A DNA stretch of 64,000 bases from the NCBI RefSeq assembly GCF_007830315.1, contig NZ_VLKJ01000002.1, forward strand, positions 248,001 through 312,000. Direction: 5' to 3'. This stretch comes from Novosphingobium taihuense. GTDB taxonomy: Bacteria; Pseudomonadota; Alphaproteobacteria; Sphingomonadales; Sphingomonadaceae. Below are positions 7,930 to 15,769 of this stretch, piece after piece. The notes under the pieces are model-generated. The model searched no databases. It had not been told where the DNA came from and saw nothing but the letters and a program-made list of their open reading frames with translations. A program made the translations under genes and the position numbers. Position 1 is the first letter of the stretch, and the number at the start of each line of letters is the position of its first letter.

Positions 7930-8724
7930 ATGGACTCCGAACTTCATGCCGACGGACTTGGCGCCTTCAGGAAAGCGCGGGATCGGCTGCGTGCCGAATA
8001 TGCAGGTGGCGGGCTAAGTCCCCAGAAAAAGGCTGTTTTTTCCGCCGCTACGCTGTCCCGATTGCTCAAGCCCGAATCGGAATACGATAGTTCCCAATTT
8101 TCCCTGTCGATTCGCGAGCGCCTCATCTGGTCGTTGAGTGATGACGCTGGCCCGAGCGTTTACGGTGGAATCGAGGAACTGATGGGCCAATCGCCGATCA
8201 GCAGGCAGATCATCAAGGAGAACTTTCAGGGAGACTACCGGATATTCCGATACACCAAGGCATCGCCCCATACGCCAGATCCCGATTCACAGGACGGGGT
8301 AGTCAGTCCGATGATGCAACAGCGGCGCCTGCTCGAACTCGAGTTTGTAGAAGAACGCCTGTGCATTTTCTTTGACGACATGAAAGAGCCAGCGTTCCAT
8401 TATTGGGGCAGGGAGTGGCAAGAGGAAGACCCTGAGATCGCTGGGGCCGTGTTCTACAGCCTCGGCAAGCTCTATCTCACAGGGGCCGCGCGCGACACGA
8501 TGAGCATGGGCATTATCTCGGTTACGCGGACAACTGAGCCGATGCAGGGGTTCTGGACTTCGACGTTCCACAAGGGCGTGCGCGCGCCGTTTTCAGCGCG
8601 TATTCTGCTGGTTCATGAAGGCAACGAGACACTGCTTGCCGCGCTGCGCGACAGTGCAAAGGGGCCGGAACTGTTTCTGAACATAACCGACGGGGGTTAT
8701 GCCTATTACATGACCATGAGCTGA
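7930..8724 (+). CDS. conserved hypothetical protein
   Basis: A 264-aa soluble protein I cannot assign. The N-terminal third (LGAFRKARDRLRAEYAGGG...FSAATLSRLLKPES) looks like a small helical, possibly DNA-binding region. The rest alternates strands and helices and ends with ITDGGYAYYMTMS. A clear AGGAGAAAGGG ribosome site precedes the ATG at 7930, which is preferred over the upstream ATG at 7849. Base composition is lower in GC than the neighbours, suggesting recent acquisition. Two CACGTG elements (around 7863 and 7885) lie in its leader. Confidence 0.55.
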   Translation: MDSELHADGLGAFRKARDRLRAEYAGGGLSPQKKAVFSAATLSRLLKPESEYDSSQFSLSIRERLIWSLSDDAGPSVYGGIEELMGQSPISRQIIKENFQGDYRIFRYTKASPHTPDPDSQDGVVSPMMQQRRLLELEFVEERLCIFFDDMKEPAFHYWGREWQEEDPEIAGAVFYSLGKLYLTGAARDTMSMGIISVTRTTEPMQGFWTSTFHKGVRAPFSARILLVHEGNETLLAALRDSAKGPELFLNITDGGYAYYMTMS

Positions 8725-8737
8725 GCGGCGTAACGCC

Positions 8738-10357
8738 TTACCCCGCATCCTCCAGGATCATCTCCGCTGCGCGTTCCGCTACGGCCATCGCCGGGCCGTT
8801 GGTGTTGCCGGAGACGGGGGTGGGCATGATCGAGCAGTCGACGACGCGCAGGGCGCCGATGCCGTGGACGCGGGTGCGGGCGTCGGTGACTGAGGTCGCC
8901 TCATCGGTGCCCATGGCGCAGGTGCCGGTGCCGTGGAGCCCGACTTCGACCATTCTGGCGAGTTCGGCGAGGATTGCGGCTTCGTCCTGCACGTCGGGGC
9001 CGGGCATGCGTTCGGTGCCGATGTAGGCCTTGAGCGGTTCGGACCCGGCGATGGCACGGAACAGGCGGAAGAGTTCGAGGCTCTTGGCCCTGTCGGACGG
9101 ATCGGACCAGATCGCGGCATCGGCGACGGGCGCGTCGCGGTAGTCCGGCGAGGTGAGGCGGATCGAGCCGCGGCTCTTCGGGCGCAGGTGGTAGCCCGAG
9201 AAGGTCAGGCCGGGATTGGGGGTGAGGGGGCTGCCGGGGCGGGCGGCCATCTCGTTCACGGTGCGCATGGCAAAGGGCGCGGCGGCGACCTGGAGGTCGG
9301 GCCAGTCCTCGGGCGTGCCCTCGCTGGCGTAGAGGCCGGTCAGCGGCATGCCGACGCGGGCGAGGTGGCCGGTGCCGGTGAGGAAGTACTGGAGGGCATT
9401 GCGATAGAGCCGCCATCCGAAGAATTCGCGGTTCGTGCCGGGGTGGTTCGCAAGGTCGAACGAGACGCCGAACTTGGTGTGATCGGACAGGTTTCGGCCC
9501 ACCATCGGCAAGTCCTTGATCACCGGAATGCCGAGGTCGCTGAGGGTTGCGCCTGCGCCGATGCCGGAGAGCTGGAGCAGCTGGGGCGAGCCATAGACGC
9601 CGGCTGAAAGGATCACTTCCTTCGCCGCGGTGTGAATGCGCTCCTGCCCGTGGGCGTGGGTGACGACGCCGGTGGCGCGGCCCTGCTCGATCACCACGCG
9701 CGAAACGGCGGTGTGCTGGGCGATGGTGAGGTTGCGGCGCGTGAGGATCGGCATGACGAAGGCCTTGTAGGCACTCTCGCGCACGCCCTTGCGGTCCACG
9801 GTGTATTGGCTGCGGCCGACGCCCTGCCTGCCCGGCGTGGTGATGTCATCGAGCCAGGGCATGCCTTGCGTGGCAAAGCCTGCGGCAAGCGCATCGAACA
9901 CCGGCGACTTGTAGGTTGAGGCGGTGACCTGAAGCTCGCCGCCATGGCCGCGTCCGGGGTGGGCGCCGGGTTCGCGGTAATCCTCGAACTTGCGGTAGCA
10001 GCGGGCGATATCGGACCAGCCCCAGCCGGAGAGGCCCTGCGCGGTCCAGCTGTCGAAGTCCTTGGGGCTACCGGTGAGATACCAGGTGCCGTTGATCGCC
10101 GAGGAACCGCCGAGGCCGCGCCCATAGGTGTGGATGCCGCCGCGCATGCCTTCGCGCGGCTCGGTCTGATAGACGCGGAAATAGTCCGGGTTGCCCATGA
10201 TCTTGATGAAGCCGCCGGCCATCTTGATGAAGGGATGCTGATTGTCGCCCCCGTCCTCGATCAGCAGGACGCGGTTGCGCGGGTTGGCGCTGAGGCGGTT
10301 GGCCAGAACGCAGCCTGCCGAGCCCGCGCCGACGATGATGTAATCGAATTCCGCCAT
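8738..10357 (-). CDS. GMC-family FAD oxidoreductase, probable glycoside 3-oxidase
   Basis: A 539-aa glucose-methanol-choline oxidoreductase. The FAD-binding GAGSAGC motif is at residues 10-16, GRGLGGSSAING follows at about 77-88, and the C-terminal active-site pair is visible as GLHGTGTCAMG (His) and VSGNTNGPAMA (Asn). Annotation by homology alone would be choline dehydrogenase-like. The divergent neighbours are a C-glycoside deglycosidase beta/alpha pair, so the better hypothesis is an FAD-dependent sugar C3 oxidase that makes the 3-oxo-glycoside those enzymes cleave. That pairing of 3-oxidation with C-deglycosylation is established for CarA/CarBC-type systems. No signal peptide is seen, so it should be cytosolic. 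Confidence 0.8.
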   Translation of the reverse strand: MAEFDYIIVGAGSAGCVLANRLSANPRNRVLLIEDGGDNQHPFIKMAGGFIKIMGNPDYFRVYQTEPREGMRGGIHTYGRGLGGSSAINGTWYLTGSPKDFDSWTAQGLSGWGWSDIARCYRKFEDYREPGAHPGRGHGGELQVTASTYKSPVFDALAAGFATQGMPWLDDITTPGRQGVGRSQYTVDRKGVRESAYKAFVMPILTRRNLTIAQHTAVSRVVIEQGRATGVVTHAHGQERIHTAAKEVILSAGVYGSPQLLQLSGIGAGATLSDLGIPVIKDLPMVGRNLSDHTKFGVSFDLANHPGTNREFFGWRLYRNALQYFLTGTGHLARVGMPLTGLYASEGTPEDWPDLQVAAAPFAMRTVNEMAARPGSPLTPNPGLTFSGYHLRPKSRGSIRLTSPDYRDAPVADAAIWSDPSDRAKSLELFRLFRAIAGSEPLKAYIGTERMPGPDVQDEAAILAELARMVEVGLHGTGTCAMGTDEATSVTDARTRVHGIGALRVVDCSIMPTPVSGNTNGPAMAVAERAAEMILEDAG

Positions 10358-10497
10358 GACCCTCTGGCACCCGCCCCTATATTGAACTTGGCTGATATTA
10401 GAATAGAACTAAAGTTCGGTTTTTATCTGCCGAGTGCTTGACCGCGTGTCAAGCCATGATTAGAAGAACAATTCTAATTGAAAGCGGGAGAGCGAAC
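10358..10497. promoter_or_regulatory. divergent promoter/operator region
   Basis: This 140-bp AT-rich gap separates the GMC gene from the deglycosidase operon. It contains two perfect inverted repeats: CTTGAC-CGCGT-GTCAAG at 10437-10453 and TTAGAA-GAACAA-TTCTAA at 10460-10477. A looser TTAGAATAGAACTAA lies at about 10399-10413. These are good candidates for operators of a shared regulator. Similar TTAGAA elements occur in the divergent region of the second deglycosidase locus (28871-29168). Confidence 0.6.
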
Positions 10498-10884
10498 GTG
10501 CTGCCAGTCGAACGGGTGATCGGAGAAGAGGGGCTTGCCGCTACGGCGGGTGGGCTTAAGCTGGCGATGCGCCTGCCGTGGTATCGCTCGCTGCCGTTTT
10601 CGGTGGTCGAGGTCGGGCCGCTGACGATCGATGGAAAGGCTGTGGATCTCTCGGATGCGCGCATTTCCTACGATGGCGAGGAATGGGCGCTTTCAGACAA
10701 TGGCGAGCGCGTGGACACGTTCTGGTTCGTGCGCGATTCGGCGTTCCTGGTGCTGCCTTCGCTGAACGCGGACGCGGGTTCGAGCCATGAGGTCTCGCTG
10801 AACCTGTTCGTCAGCCCGCCCTACATTCCCGGCATGAAGCGGACCAATCCGCAGACGTCGACCCTTACCGTCGCTGCTGCCTGA
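10498..10884 (+). CDS. C-glycoside deglycosidase beta subunit-like (DUF6379)
   Basis: A small beta-rich protein of 128 aa matching the DUF6379 type that forms the beta subunit of C-glycoside deglycosidases. Visible features are LRLPWYRSLPFSVVE-like and LTIDGKAVDLSDARISYDGEEW strands and a C-terminal basic tail. It pairs with the TIM-barrel alpha subunit encoded 13 bp downstream to cleave the C-C bond of 3-oxo-C-glucosides. The GTG at 10498 is selected because a GGGAG site lies just upstream, while the ATG at 10456 lies next to the operator repeat. A homologous protein is encoded at 27415-27789. Confidence 0.75.
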   Translation: MLPVERVIGEEGLAATAGGLKLAMRLPWYRSLPFSVVEVGPLTIDGKAVDLSDARISYDGEEWALSDNGERVDTFWFVRDSAFLVLPSLNADAGSSHEVSLNLFVSPPYIPGMKRTNPQTSTLTVAAA

Positions 10885-10897
10885 GAGGATTTGCACA

Positions 10898-11896
10898 ATG
10901 GCTAATACCGCAACCGGCCCGCAGACCGGCGTCACGCTCTATTCGTTCACCAACGAGTTCCTGACCCGCCAATTCGAACTCGATACGCTGCTGGCCGAAG
11001 TCGCCAAGCGCGGGCTGGGCCCGAACATCGAGATCATCGGCTTCCAGAACTTCCGCGAATTTCCGGACGTTTCGGACAAGTTTGCCGAAGAGTTCAAGCA
11101 GATGATTGCCGAGACGGGGCTGAACCCCGTTTCGTGCGCGATCAATTCCGACCGCTTTCTCAAGCCCGGTCAGCAGCCGATCGAGGATGCGGCGCTGGTG
11201 GAATATCACAAGCGCCAGCTGCGCTCGGCCAAGAAGATGGGCTTCAGCCTCGTGCGCTACCAGTTCGCGCTGCCGGTGCACCTTCTGCCCGAAATCGCGC
11301 CCTATGCCGAGGAGCTGGACATCCGCATGGGCGTGGAAGTCCACGCGCCGATGTGGGCAGGGCACCCTGCCGTGCAGGCCTATGGCGAGATGTACGACAA
11401 GCTGAACACGCCGTACCTCGGCTGGATTCCCGACTTCGGCGGCACGGCGAGCCGCATCCCTGAATCGATGCTCGACGCCGCGCGCGCCAAGGGGGCCAAG
11501 GAAGACCTGCTCGACAAGCTGAAGGAAGTCTGGCTCGAAGGCGGCATGAGCCACGAGAAGGCCGGGCGCTTGCGCGAATGGGCCGTGGCGAAGGGTCATG
11601 GGCCGATGGAAATCCAGGCCGCGTGCCTTGCGTTCTTCATCCTCTCCAACCACGATCCCAAGAGCTGGGCCGCGCTGGTCGATCGCACGATCCACATCCA
11701 CGGCAAGTTCTATGGCGTGAGCGAGGATCTGGTCGAGGAAGCGATCGACTACGACACGATCCTGCCGCTGTTCAAGGACGGCGGGTTCACCGGCACGATG
11801 GTCTCCGAATGGGAAGGCCATGCCTATGACACGCGCGATGCCTTCGAGCAGGTCCGCCGCCATCAGGCGATGGCCCGCCGCATCTGGGGGGCCTGA
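10898..11896 (+). CDS. C-glycoside deglycosidase alpha subunit-like TIM barrel
   Basis: A 332-aa protein of the xylose-isomerase-like TIM-barrel (sugar phosphate isomerase/epimerase) family. Metal-ligand motifs are visible as VEVHAP, WIPDFGG, IHIHGKFYG and SEWEGHAYD. The same motif set is found in the second copy at 27803-28870 (IEVHAP, IHGKFYQ, SEYEGNRW). It starts 13 bp after the DUF6379 gene with a GAGAGG site, so alpha and beta subunits are co-expressed. The predicted reaction is C-C cleavage of 3-oxo-C-glycosides (or beta-elimination of 3-oxo-O-glycosides), releasing aglycone and a dehydrated sugar. The substrate cannot be read from sequence. Confidence 0.75.
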   Translation: MANTATGPQTGVTLYSFTNEFLTRQFELDTLLAEVAKRGLGPNIEIIGFQNFREFPDVSDKFAEEFKQMIAETGLNPVSCAINSDRFLKPGQQPIEDAALVEYHKRQLRSAKKMGFSLVRYQFALPVHLLPEIAPYAEELDIRMGVEVHAPMWAGHPAVQAYGEMYDKLNTPYLGWIPDFGGTASRIPESMLDAARAKGAKEDLLDKLKEVWLEGGMSHEKAGRLREWAVAKGHGPMEIQAACLAFFILSNHDPKSWAALVDRTIHIHGKFYGVSEDLVEEAIDYDTILPLFKDGGFTGTMVSEWEGHAYDTRDAFEQVRRHQAMARRIWGA

Positions 11897-11899
11897 GCC

Positions 11900-12670
11900 A
11901 TGGCTTTCGATCTCTCGGTAAACCTTGAGTACGGCTTCACCGAAGCGGGCGACAAGATCGAGGACCGCATTGCGGCGGCGGCGGCAGCGGGCTTCCGCAA
12001 GGTCGAGCTTTTCCTGCTCAAGGGGCGCGATCTGGCGGCGATCAAGGCGGCGCTGGAGACCCATGGCGTCGAACTGGTCAGCACGGTGGCGGACTATGTG
12101 ACGCAGCTGGTCGATCCTGCAACGCACGAGGGTTTCCTCGAAGTGTTCCGCGACGCGGCTTCGGCGGCGAAATCGCTGGGTTGTTCGAACGTGGTGGTGA
12201 CATCGGGGCGCGGCGTGCCGTGGCTCAAGCGTCCGGTGCAGCTTGGCATCTTTGCCGATGCCCTGCGCAAGCTGGTGCCGATTGCCGAGGAGCTGGACGT
12301 CATGATCCTGCTCGAATCCGCCAACACGCGCTTCGATCATCCGGGCGTGCTGTGTTCGACGACCGAGGATAGCGTGGTGGTGGCCGACATGGTGGCGCAC
12401 CCGCGCGTGAAGGTGCTCTATGACCTTTACCACTCGGTGGTGGAAGGCGAAGACCCCGAGGCCGCGCTGTCTGCCGCGATGCATCAGGTAGTGCATGTGC
12501 AGGTGGCCGACGCACCGGGCCGCGGCGAGCCGGGGTCTGGCAAGATCGACTGGCCGGGCGCTTTGGCGATGTTCGAGCGCGTGGGGTACAAGGGCACGGT
12601 AGGTCTGGAACTGCAGCCCACGAAGCCTTCGGCCGAGGCGTTTGCCTATATCCGCGGGCTTTGCGCCTAG
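11900..12670 (+). CDS. hydroxypyruvate isomerase-like TIM-barrel protein
   Basis: A 256-aa AP-endonuclease-2/xylose-isomerase-fold protein, most like the hydroxypyruvate isomerase group. It begins with FDLSVNLEYGFTEAGDKIEDRI and has ILLESANTRFDHPG, VLYDLYHSVVEGED, VHVQVADAPGRGEPGSGKIDW and GLELQPT metal-site motifs. It follows the deglycosidase alpha gene by 3 bp, so it is the third gene of that operon and is likely to process the modified sugar released by deglycosylation (inference). Alternatives are a dehydro-sugar isomerase or epimerase. Confidence 0.75.
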   Translation: MAFDLSVNLEYGFTEAGDKIEDRIAAAAAAGFRKVELFLLKGRDLAAIKAALETHGVELVSTVADYVTQLVDPATHEGFLEVFRDAASAAKSLGCSNVVVTSGRGVPWLKRPVQLGIFADALRKLVPIAEELDVMILLESANTRFDHPGVLCSTTEDSVVVADMVAHPRVKVLYDLYHSVVEGEDPEAALSAAMHQVVHVQVADAPGRGEPGSGKIDWPGALAMFERVGYKGTVGLELQPTKPSAEAFAYIRGLCA

Positions 12671-12689
12671 TTTCGCAAGGTGGCGTTCG

Positions 12690-12727
12690 TCATTGCGAGG
12701 AGACGCAGTTCGCTGCGCTCGCAATGA
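12690..12727. repeat. REP-like intergenic inverted repeat
   Basis: TCATTGCGAG at 12690-12699 is inverted as CTCGCAATGA at 12718-12727, enclosing an 18-bp core. A partial relative, CTTCGCTCGTAATGACGA, occurs at 38617-38637. These are typical dispersed intergenic palindromes of sphingomonads. Confidence 0.65.
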
Positions 12728-12773
12728 CGACGAGCTTGCAAGTGGCCTCATCGCTGGGAAACCCCTCTCCCAA

Positions 12774-12797
12774 CCCTCTCCCCTGAAGGGGAGAGGG
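12774..12797. terminator. hairpin between convergent operons
   Basis: An 11-bp perfect stem CCCTCTCCCCT/AGGGGAGAGGG with a two-base loop lies between the rightward deglycosidase operon and the leftward glpK end. It lacks a T-run, so it may be a bidirectional stop or just a dispersed hairpin element. Confidence 0.45.
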
Positions 12798-12805
12798 CGA
12801 GGGCG

Positions 12806-14269
12806 TTACTCGCCCAGTGCCTCGCGCCATGCGCCTAGACGTTCGCCTCGCTCCACTTCGGGCATGCGGGGTTCGAAGACGTCGGTGCGGGGGATGAAGG
12901 TGCGGGCGGTGGCGAGGTCGGGGAAGAGGCCGGCGCCGATGGCGGCGAAGATTGCCGCGCCCCGCGCCGTCGTCTCGACATCGGTCGGGCGTTCGCAGCG
13001 CAGGGCGAGCACATTGGCGATGTCCTGTGCCAGCCAGTCGTTGGCGCTCATGCCGCCATCGAGGCGCAGCACTTCCCAGCCTGCGCCGTCTGCCGCATAG
13101 GCACGCGCGAGGTCGTGGAACACGTGGGCGATGGATTCCAGCGCCGCGCGCGTCACGTGGGCGCGGGTGGCGGCGAAGGTCAGGCCGGTGATGCTGGCGC
13201 GGGCCTCGGGCTGCCAGTAGGGCGCGCCGAGGCCGGAGAGCGCGGGCACGAAGACCACGCCTGCGCTGTCGGCCACCGAGCGGGCGAGCGCTTCGCTTTC
13301 CGCCGAGCTGGAGAGCATGCCGAGGCTGTCGCGCAGCCACTTGATCACGCTGCCGGCGGCAAAGACCGAGCCTTCGAGCGCGTAGGTGCGCGCGCCGCCG
13401 AGTTCGCACAGCACGGTGCCGAGCAGGCGGTGGGTGGAGTGCGGCGGGGTGGTGCCCATGTTGGAGAGGATGAAAGCGCCAGTGCCGAGCGTGGCCTTGG
13501 CTTCTCCTCTGGCGAAGCAGCCCTGTCCGATGGTGGCGGCCTGCTGGTCTCCGGCAAGACCGGTGATGGCGATGGGCGCGCCGAACATTTCAGGCAGGGT
13601 GCGGCCGAATGCGTCCGCGCTGGGGACGACTTCGGGGAGCGCGGACCGGGGCACGCCGAACAGATCGCACAGGCCTTCGTCCCACGTGCTGCCGACGAGG
13701 GGGAAGAGCGAGGTGCGGCTGGCGTTGGAGACGTCGGAAATGTGCAGGCCGCCGGTGAGCTTCCACACCAGCCAGGATTCGACCGTGCCGAAGGCGAGGC
13801 GGTCACCCAGTGCGGCGGCTTCGGGCACGTTGCGCAGGATCCACGCCATCTTGCTGGCGGAAAAATAGGGATCGAGCAGCAGGCCGGTGGTATGCTGGAT
13901 TGCAGCTTCGTGGCCGGCATCGCGTAAGGCACGGCATTGCTCTTCGGTGCGGCGGTCCTGCCAGACGATGGCGCGGGTGACGGGTTCGCCGGTCTTGCTG
14001 TCCCACGCGACGATCGTCTCGCGCTGGTTGGTGACGCCGATCCCGGCGATGTGCGAGGGGCTGCCAGCGCGTTCGACCATGGCGCGGGCGCAGCGCAGCG
14101 TGCGCTCCCAGATCTCAGATGCGTCATGCTCGACGAGGCCGGGGGCGGGGTAATGCTGGGTCAGTTCCTCCTGCGCGATGGCGAGGACGTCACCGGCTGC
14201 GGAATAGAGGATCACGCGGGTGGAGGTGGTGCCCTCGTCGAGCACGAGGATGCATTGGTCATCGCTCAT
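12806..14269 (-). CDS. glpK: glycerol kinase
   Basis: A 487-aa FGGY-family glycerol kinase converting glycerol to sn-glycerol 3-phosphate. Key signatures are LVLDEGTTSTR at the N-terminus (phosphate loop), GIGVTNQRET, TRAIVWQDRR, FGTVESWLVWKLTGG and the second ATPase segment LRLDGGMSANDWLAQ. Its start codon overlaps the glpD stop (ATGA at 14266-14269), so it is translationally coupled as the last gene of the sulfoquinovose operon. The long open frame upstream of 14269 is just the shadow of glpD. Its position suggests it handles glycerol released from sulfoquinovosyl-glycerol. Confidence 0.93.
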   Translation of the reverse strand: MSDDQCILVLDEGTTSTRVILYSAAGDVLAIAQEELTQHYPAPGLVEHDASEIWERTLRCARAMVERAGSPSHIAGIGVTNQRETIVAWDSKTGEPVTRAIVWQDRRTEEQCRALRDAGHEAAIQHTTGLLLDPYFSASKMAWILRNVPEAAALGDRLAFGTVESWLVWKLTGGLHISDVSNASRTSLFPLVGSTWDEGLCDLFGVPRSALPEVVPSADAFGRTLPEMFGAPIAITGLAGDQQAATIGQGCFARGEAKATLGTGAFILSNMGTTPPHSTHRLLGTVLCELGGARTYALEGSVFAAGSVIKWLRDSLGMLSSSAESEALARSVADSAGVVFVPALSGLGAPYWQPEARASITGLTFAATRAHVTRAALESIAHVFHDLARAYAADGAGWEVLRLDGGMSANDWLAQDIANVLALRCERPTDVETTARGAAIFAAIGAGLFPDLATARTFIPRTDVFEPRMPEVERGERLGAWREALGE

Positions 14270-15768
14270 TTCGCGGCATTCTCTCCCATGAAGCGGCGCA
14301 GGCTTTCCTGCTGCTGCGCTGACAGGCGCAGGCCAAGCTTGGTGCGCCGCCACAACACGTCTTCTGCCTCGACCGCCCATTCGCGCGCAATCAGGTACTG
14401 CACTTCGCGCGCAGTGAGGCCGTGGCCGAAATGCTGGCCGCAATCCTGCAGTCCTTGCGCATCGCCAAGGACCGCAGGCGCAAGCGAGCCGTAGCAGTGG
14501 ATCAGGCGTTCGGCCCAGGCGGGTTCGAGGAAGGGGTAGCGCGCCCTGAGATCGGCGATGCGGCTGTCCACCTCGTGCACGCCGAAATCGCCGCCGGGCA
14601 GGGGCTTGGCATCGGTCCAGTGCGGTGCGGAAAGGGCGGGGATGCGTGTGGCCATGCGGTCCACCGCTTCCTCCGAAAGGGTGCGGAAGGTGGTGATCTT
14701 GCCGCCGAAGACCGAGAGGATCGGTGCGCCTTCGTCTTCGGGGCTGAGTTCGAAGCGATAGCCGCGCGTGGCAGCTTCCGGCTTGCCCGAGCCATCGTCG
14801 ACGAGCGGGCGGACGCCGGAATAGGTCCAGACGACATCGGCGGGCGTGACCGGTTTGGCGAAAAAGCGGCTGGCGCCTTCGCACAGGTACGCGATCTCCT
14901 CGGCGCTGGCGACGATGGGGGTGCCCGGCATGTGGTCGCGGTCGGTCGTGCCGATCAGGGTGAAGTCGTGCTCGTAGGGGATGGCGAAGAAGATGCGGCC
15001 ATCGGGGAGCTGGAAGAAGTAGGGGTGGGGGTGGTCGAACAGTTTGGGCACGACGATGTGCGAGCCGCGCACGAGGCGGATCGACTGGCTGTGCTGCTCG
15101 CCGCTGCGGTCGAGGATCGAGAGGACCGAGGGGCCCGCTGCGTTGATCACCGCGCGGGCGCGGAAAGTGCCTTGCGCGGTTTCGATGCGCCAGAGATCAC
15201 CCTCGCGCGTCAGCGTTTCGACCGGGCAGCGTGTGCGGATTTCGGCGCCTTTGTCTGCCGCGTCGCGGGCGTTGAGCACGACGAGGCGCGCGTCATCGAC
15301 CCAGCCATCGGAATAGACGAAGCCGTGGACGAACTCGGGCTTGAGCGGCTTGCCAGCGGGGTGGCGGTCGAGCCGGATAGTCTCCGTCGCGGGGAGCAGC
15401 CTGCGCTTGCCGAGGTGGTCGTAGAGGAACAGGCCAAGGCGCAGCAGCCAGCGCGGGCGCAGGCCCTGCACCCACGGCAGGACGAAACGCATCGGCCAGA
15501 TGATGTGCGGGGCGATGGCCCAGAGCTTCTCGCGCTCGCCAAGCGCTTCGCGCACGAGGCCGAACTCGTAGTGTTCGAGATAGCGCAGGCCGCCGTGGAT
15601 CAGCTTGCTGGAATTGGACGAGGTGCCGCTGGCAAGATCGTGCGCCTCGAGCAGGAGGACGCAAGCCCCGCGCCCCGCTGCATCGCGCGCTATGCCGGTG
15701 CCGTTGACGCCGCCGCCGATCACGGCGACGTCGAAGATCCGGTCCTGCTGTTCCACGACGTTGCCCAT
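14266..15768 (-). CDS. glpD: FAD-dependent glycerol-3-phosphate dehydrogenase
   Basis: A 500-aa respiratory sn-glycerol-3-phosphate dehydrogenase giving dihydroxyacetone phosphate and reducing quinone. The FAD-binding VIGGGVNGTGIARDAAGRG is at about residues 15-33, SSNSSKLIHGGLRYLE follows, and VWTYSGVRPLVDDG and the C-terminal domain close the protein. The start at 15768 (MGNVV) follows the monooxygenase stop by one base, and its stop overlaps glpK. The presence of glpD and glpK inside the operon supports a glycerol-bearing substrate. Confidence 0.92.
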   Translation of the reverse strand: MGNVVEQQDRIFDVAVIGGGVNGTGIARDAAGRGACVLLLEAHDLASGTSSNSSKLIHGGLRYLEHYEFGLVREALGEREKLWAIAPHIIWPMRFVLPWVQGLRPRWLLRLGLFLYDHLGKRRLLPATETIRLDRHPAGKPLKPEFVHGFVYSDGWVDDARLVVLNARDAADKGAEIRTRCPVETLTREGDLWRIETAQGTFRARAVINAAGPSVLSILDRSGEQHSQSIRLVRGSHIVVPKLFDHPHPYFFQLPDGRIFFAIPYEHDFTLIGTTDRDHMPGTPIVASAEEIAYLCEGASRFFAKPVTPADVVWTYSGVRPLVDDGSGKPEAATRGYRFELSPEDEGAPILSVFGGKITTFRTLSEEAVDRMATRIPALSAPHWTDAKPLPGGDFGVHEVDSRIADLRARYPFLEPAWAERLIHCYGSLAPAVLGDAQGLQDCGQHFGHGLTAREVQYLIAREWAVEAEDVLWRRTKLGLRLSAQQQESLRRFMGENAAK

Positions 15769-15769
15769 G

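Noticed and set aside
8738..10357. Choline dehydrogenase for osmoprotection
   Set aside because: No betaine genes nearby; the divergent deglycosidase operon indicates a sugar oxidase.
10865..12751. Long open frame on the minus strand (628 codons) across the deglycosidase operon
   Set aside because: It is antisense to three well-supported genes, and its translation is low-complexity His/Arg-rich with no domain.
14270..14884. N-terminal extension of glycerol kinase
   Set aside because: The longer frame overlaps glpD antisense-like sequence; family length and the ATGA overlap support the start at 14269.
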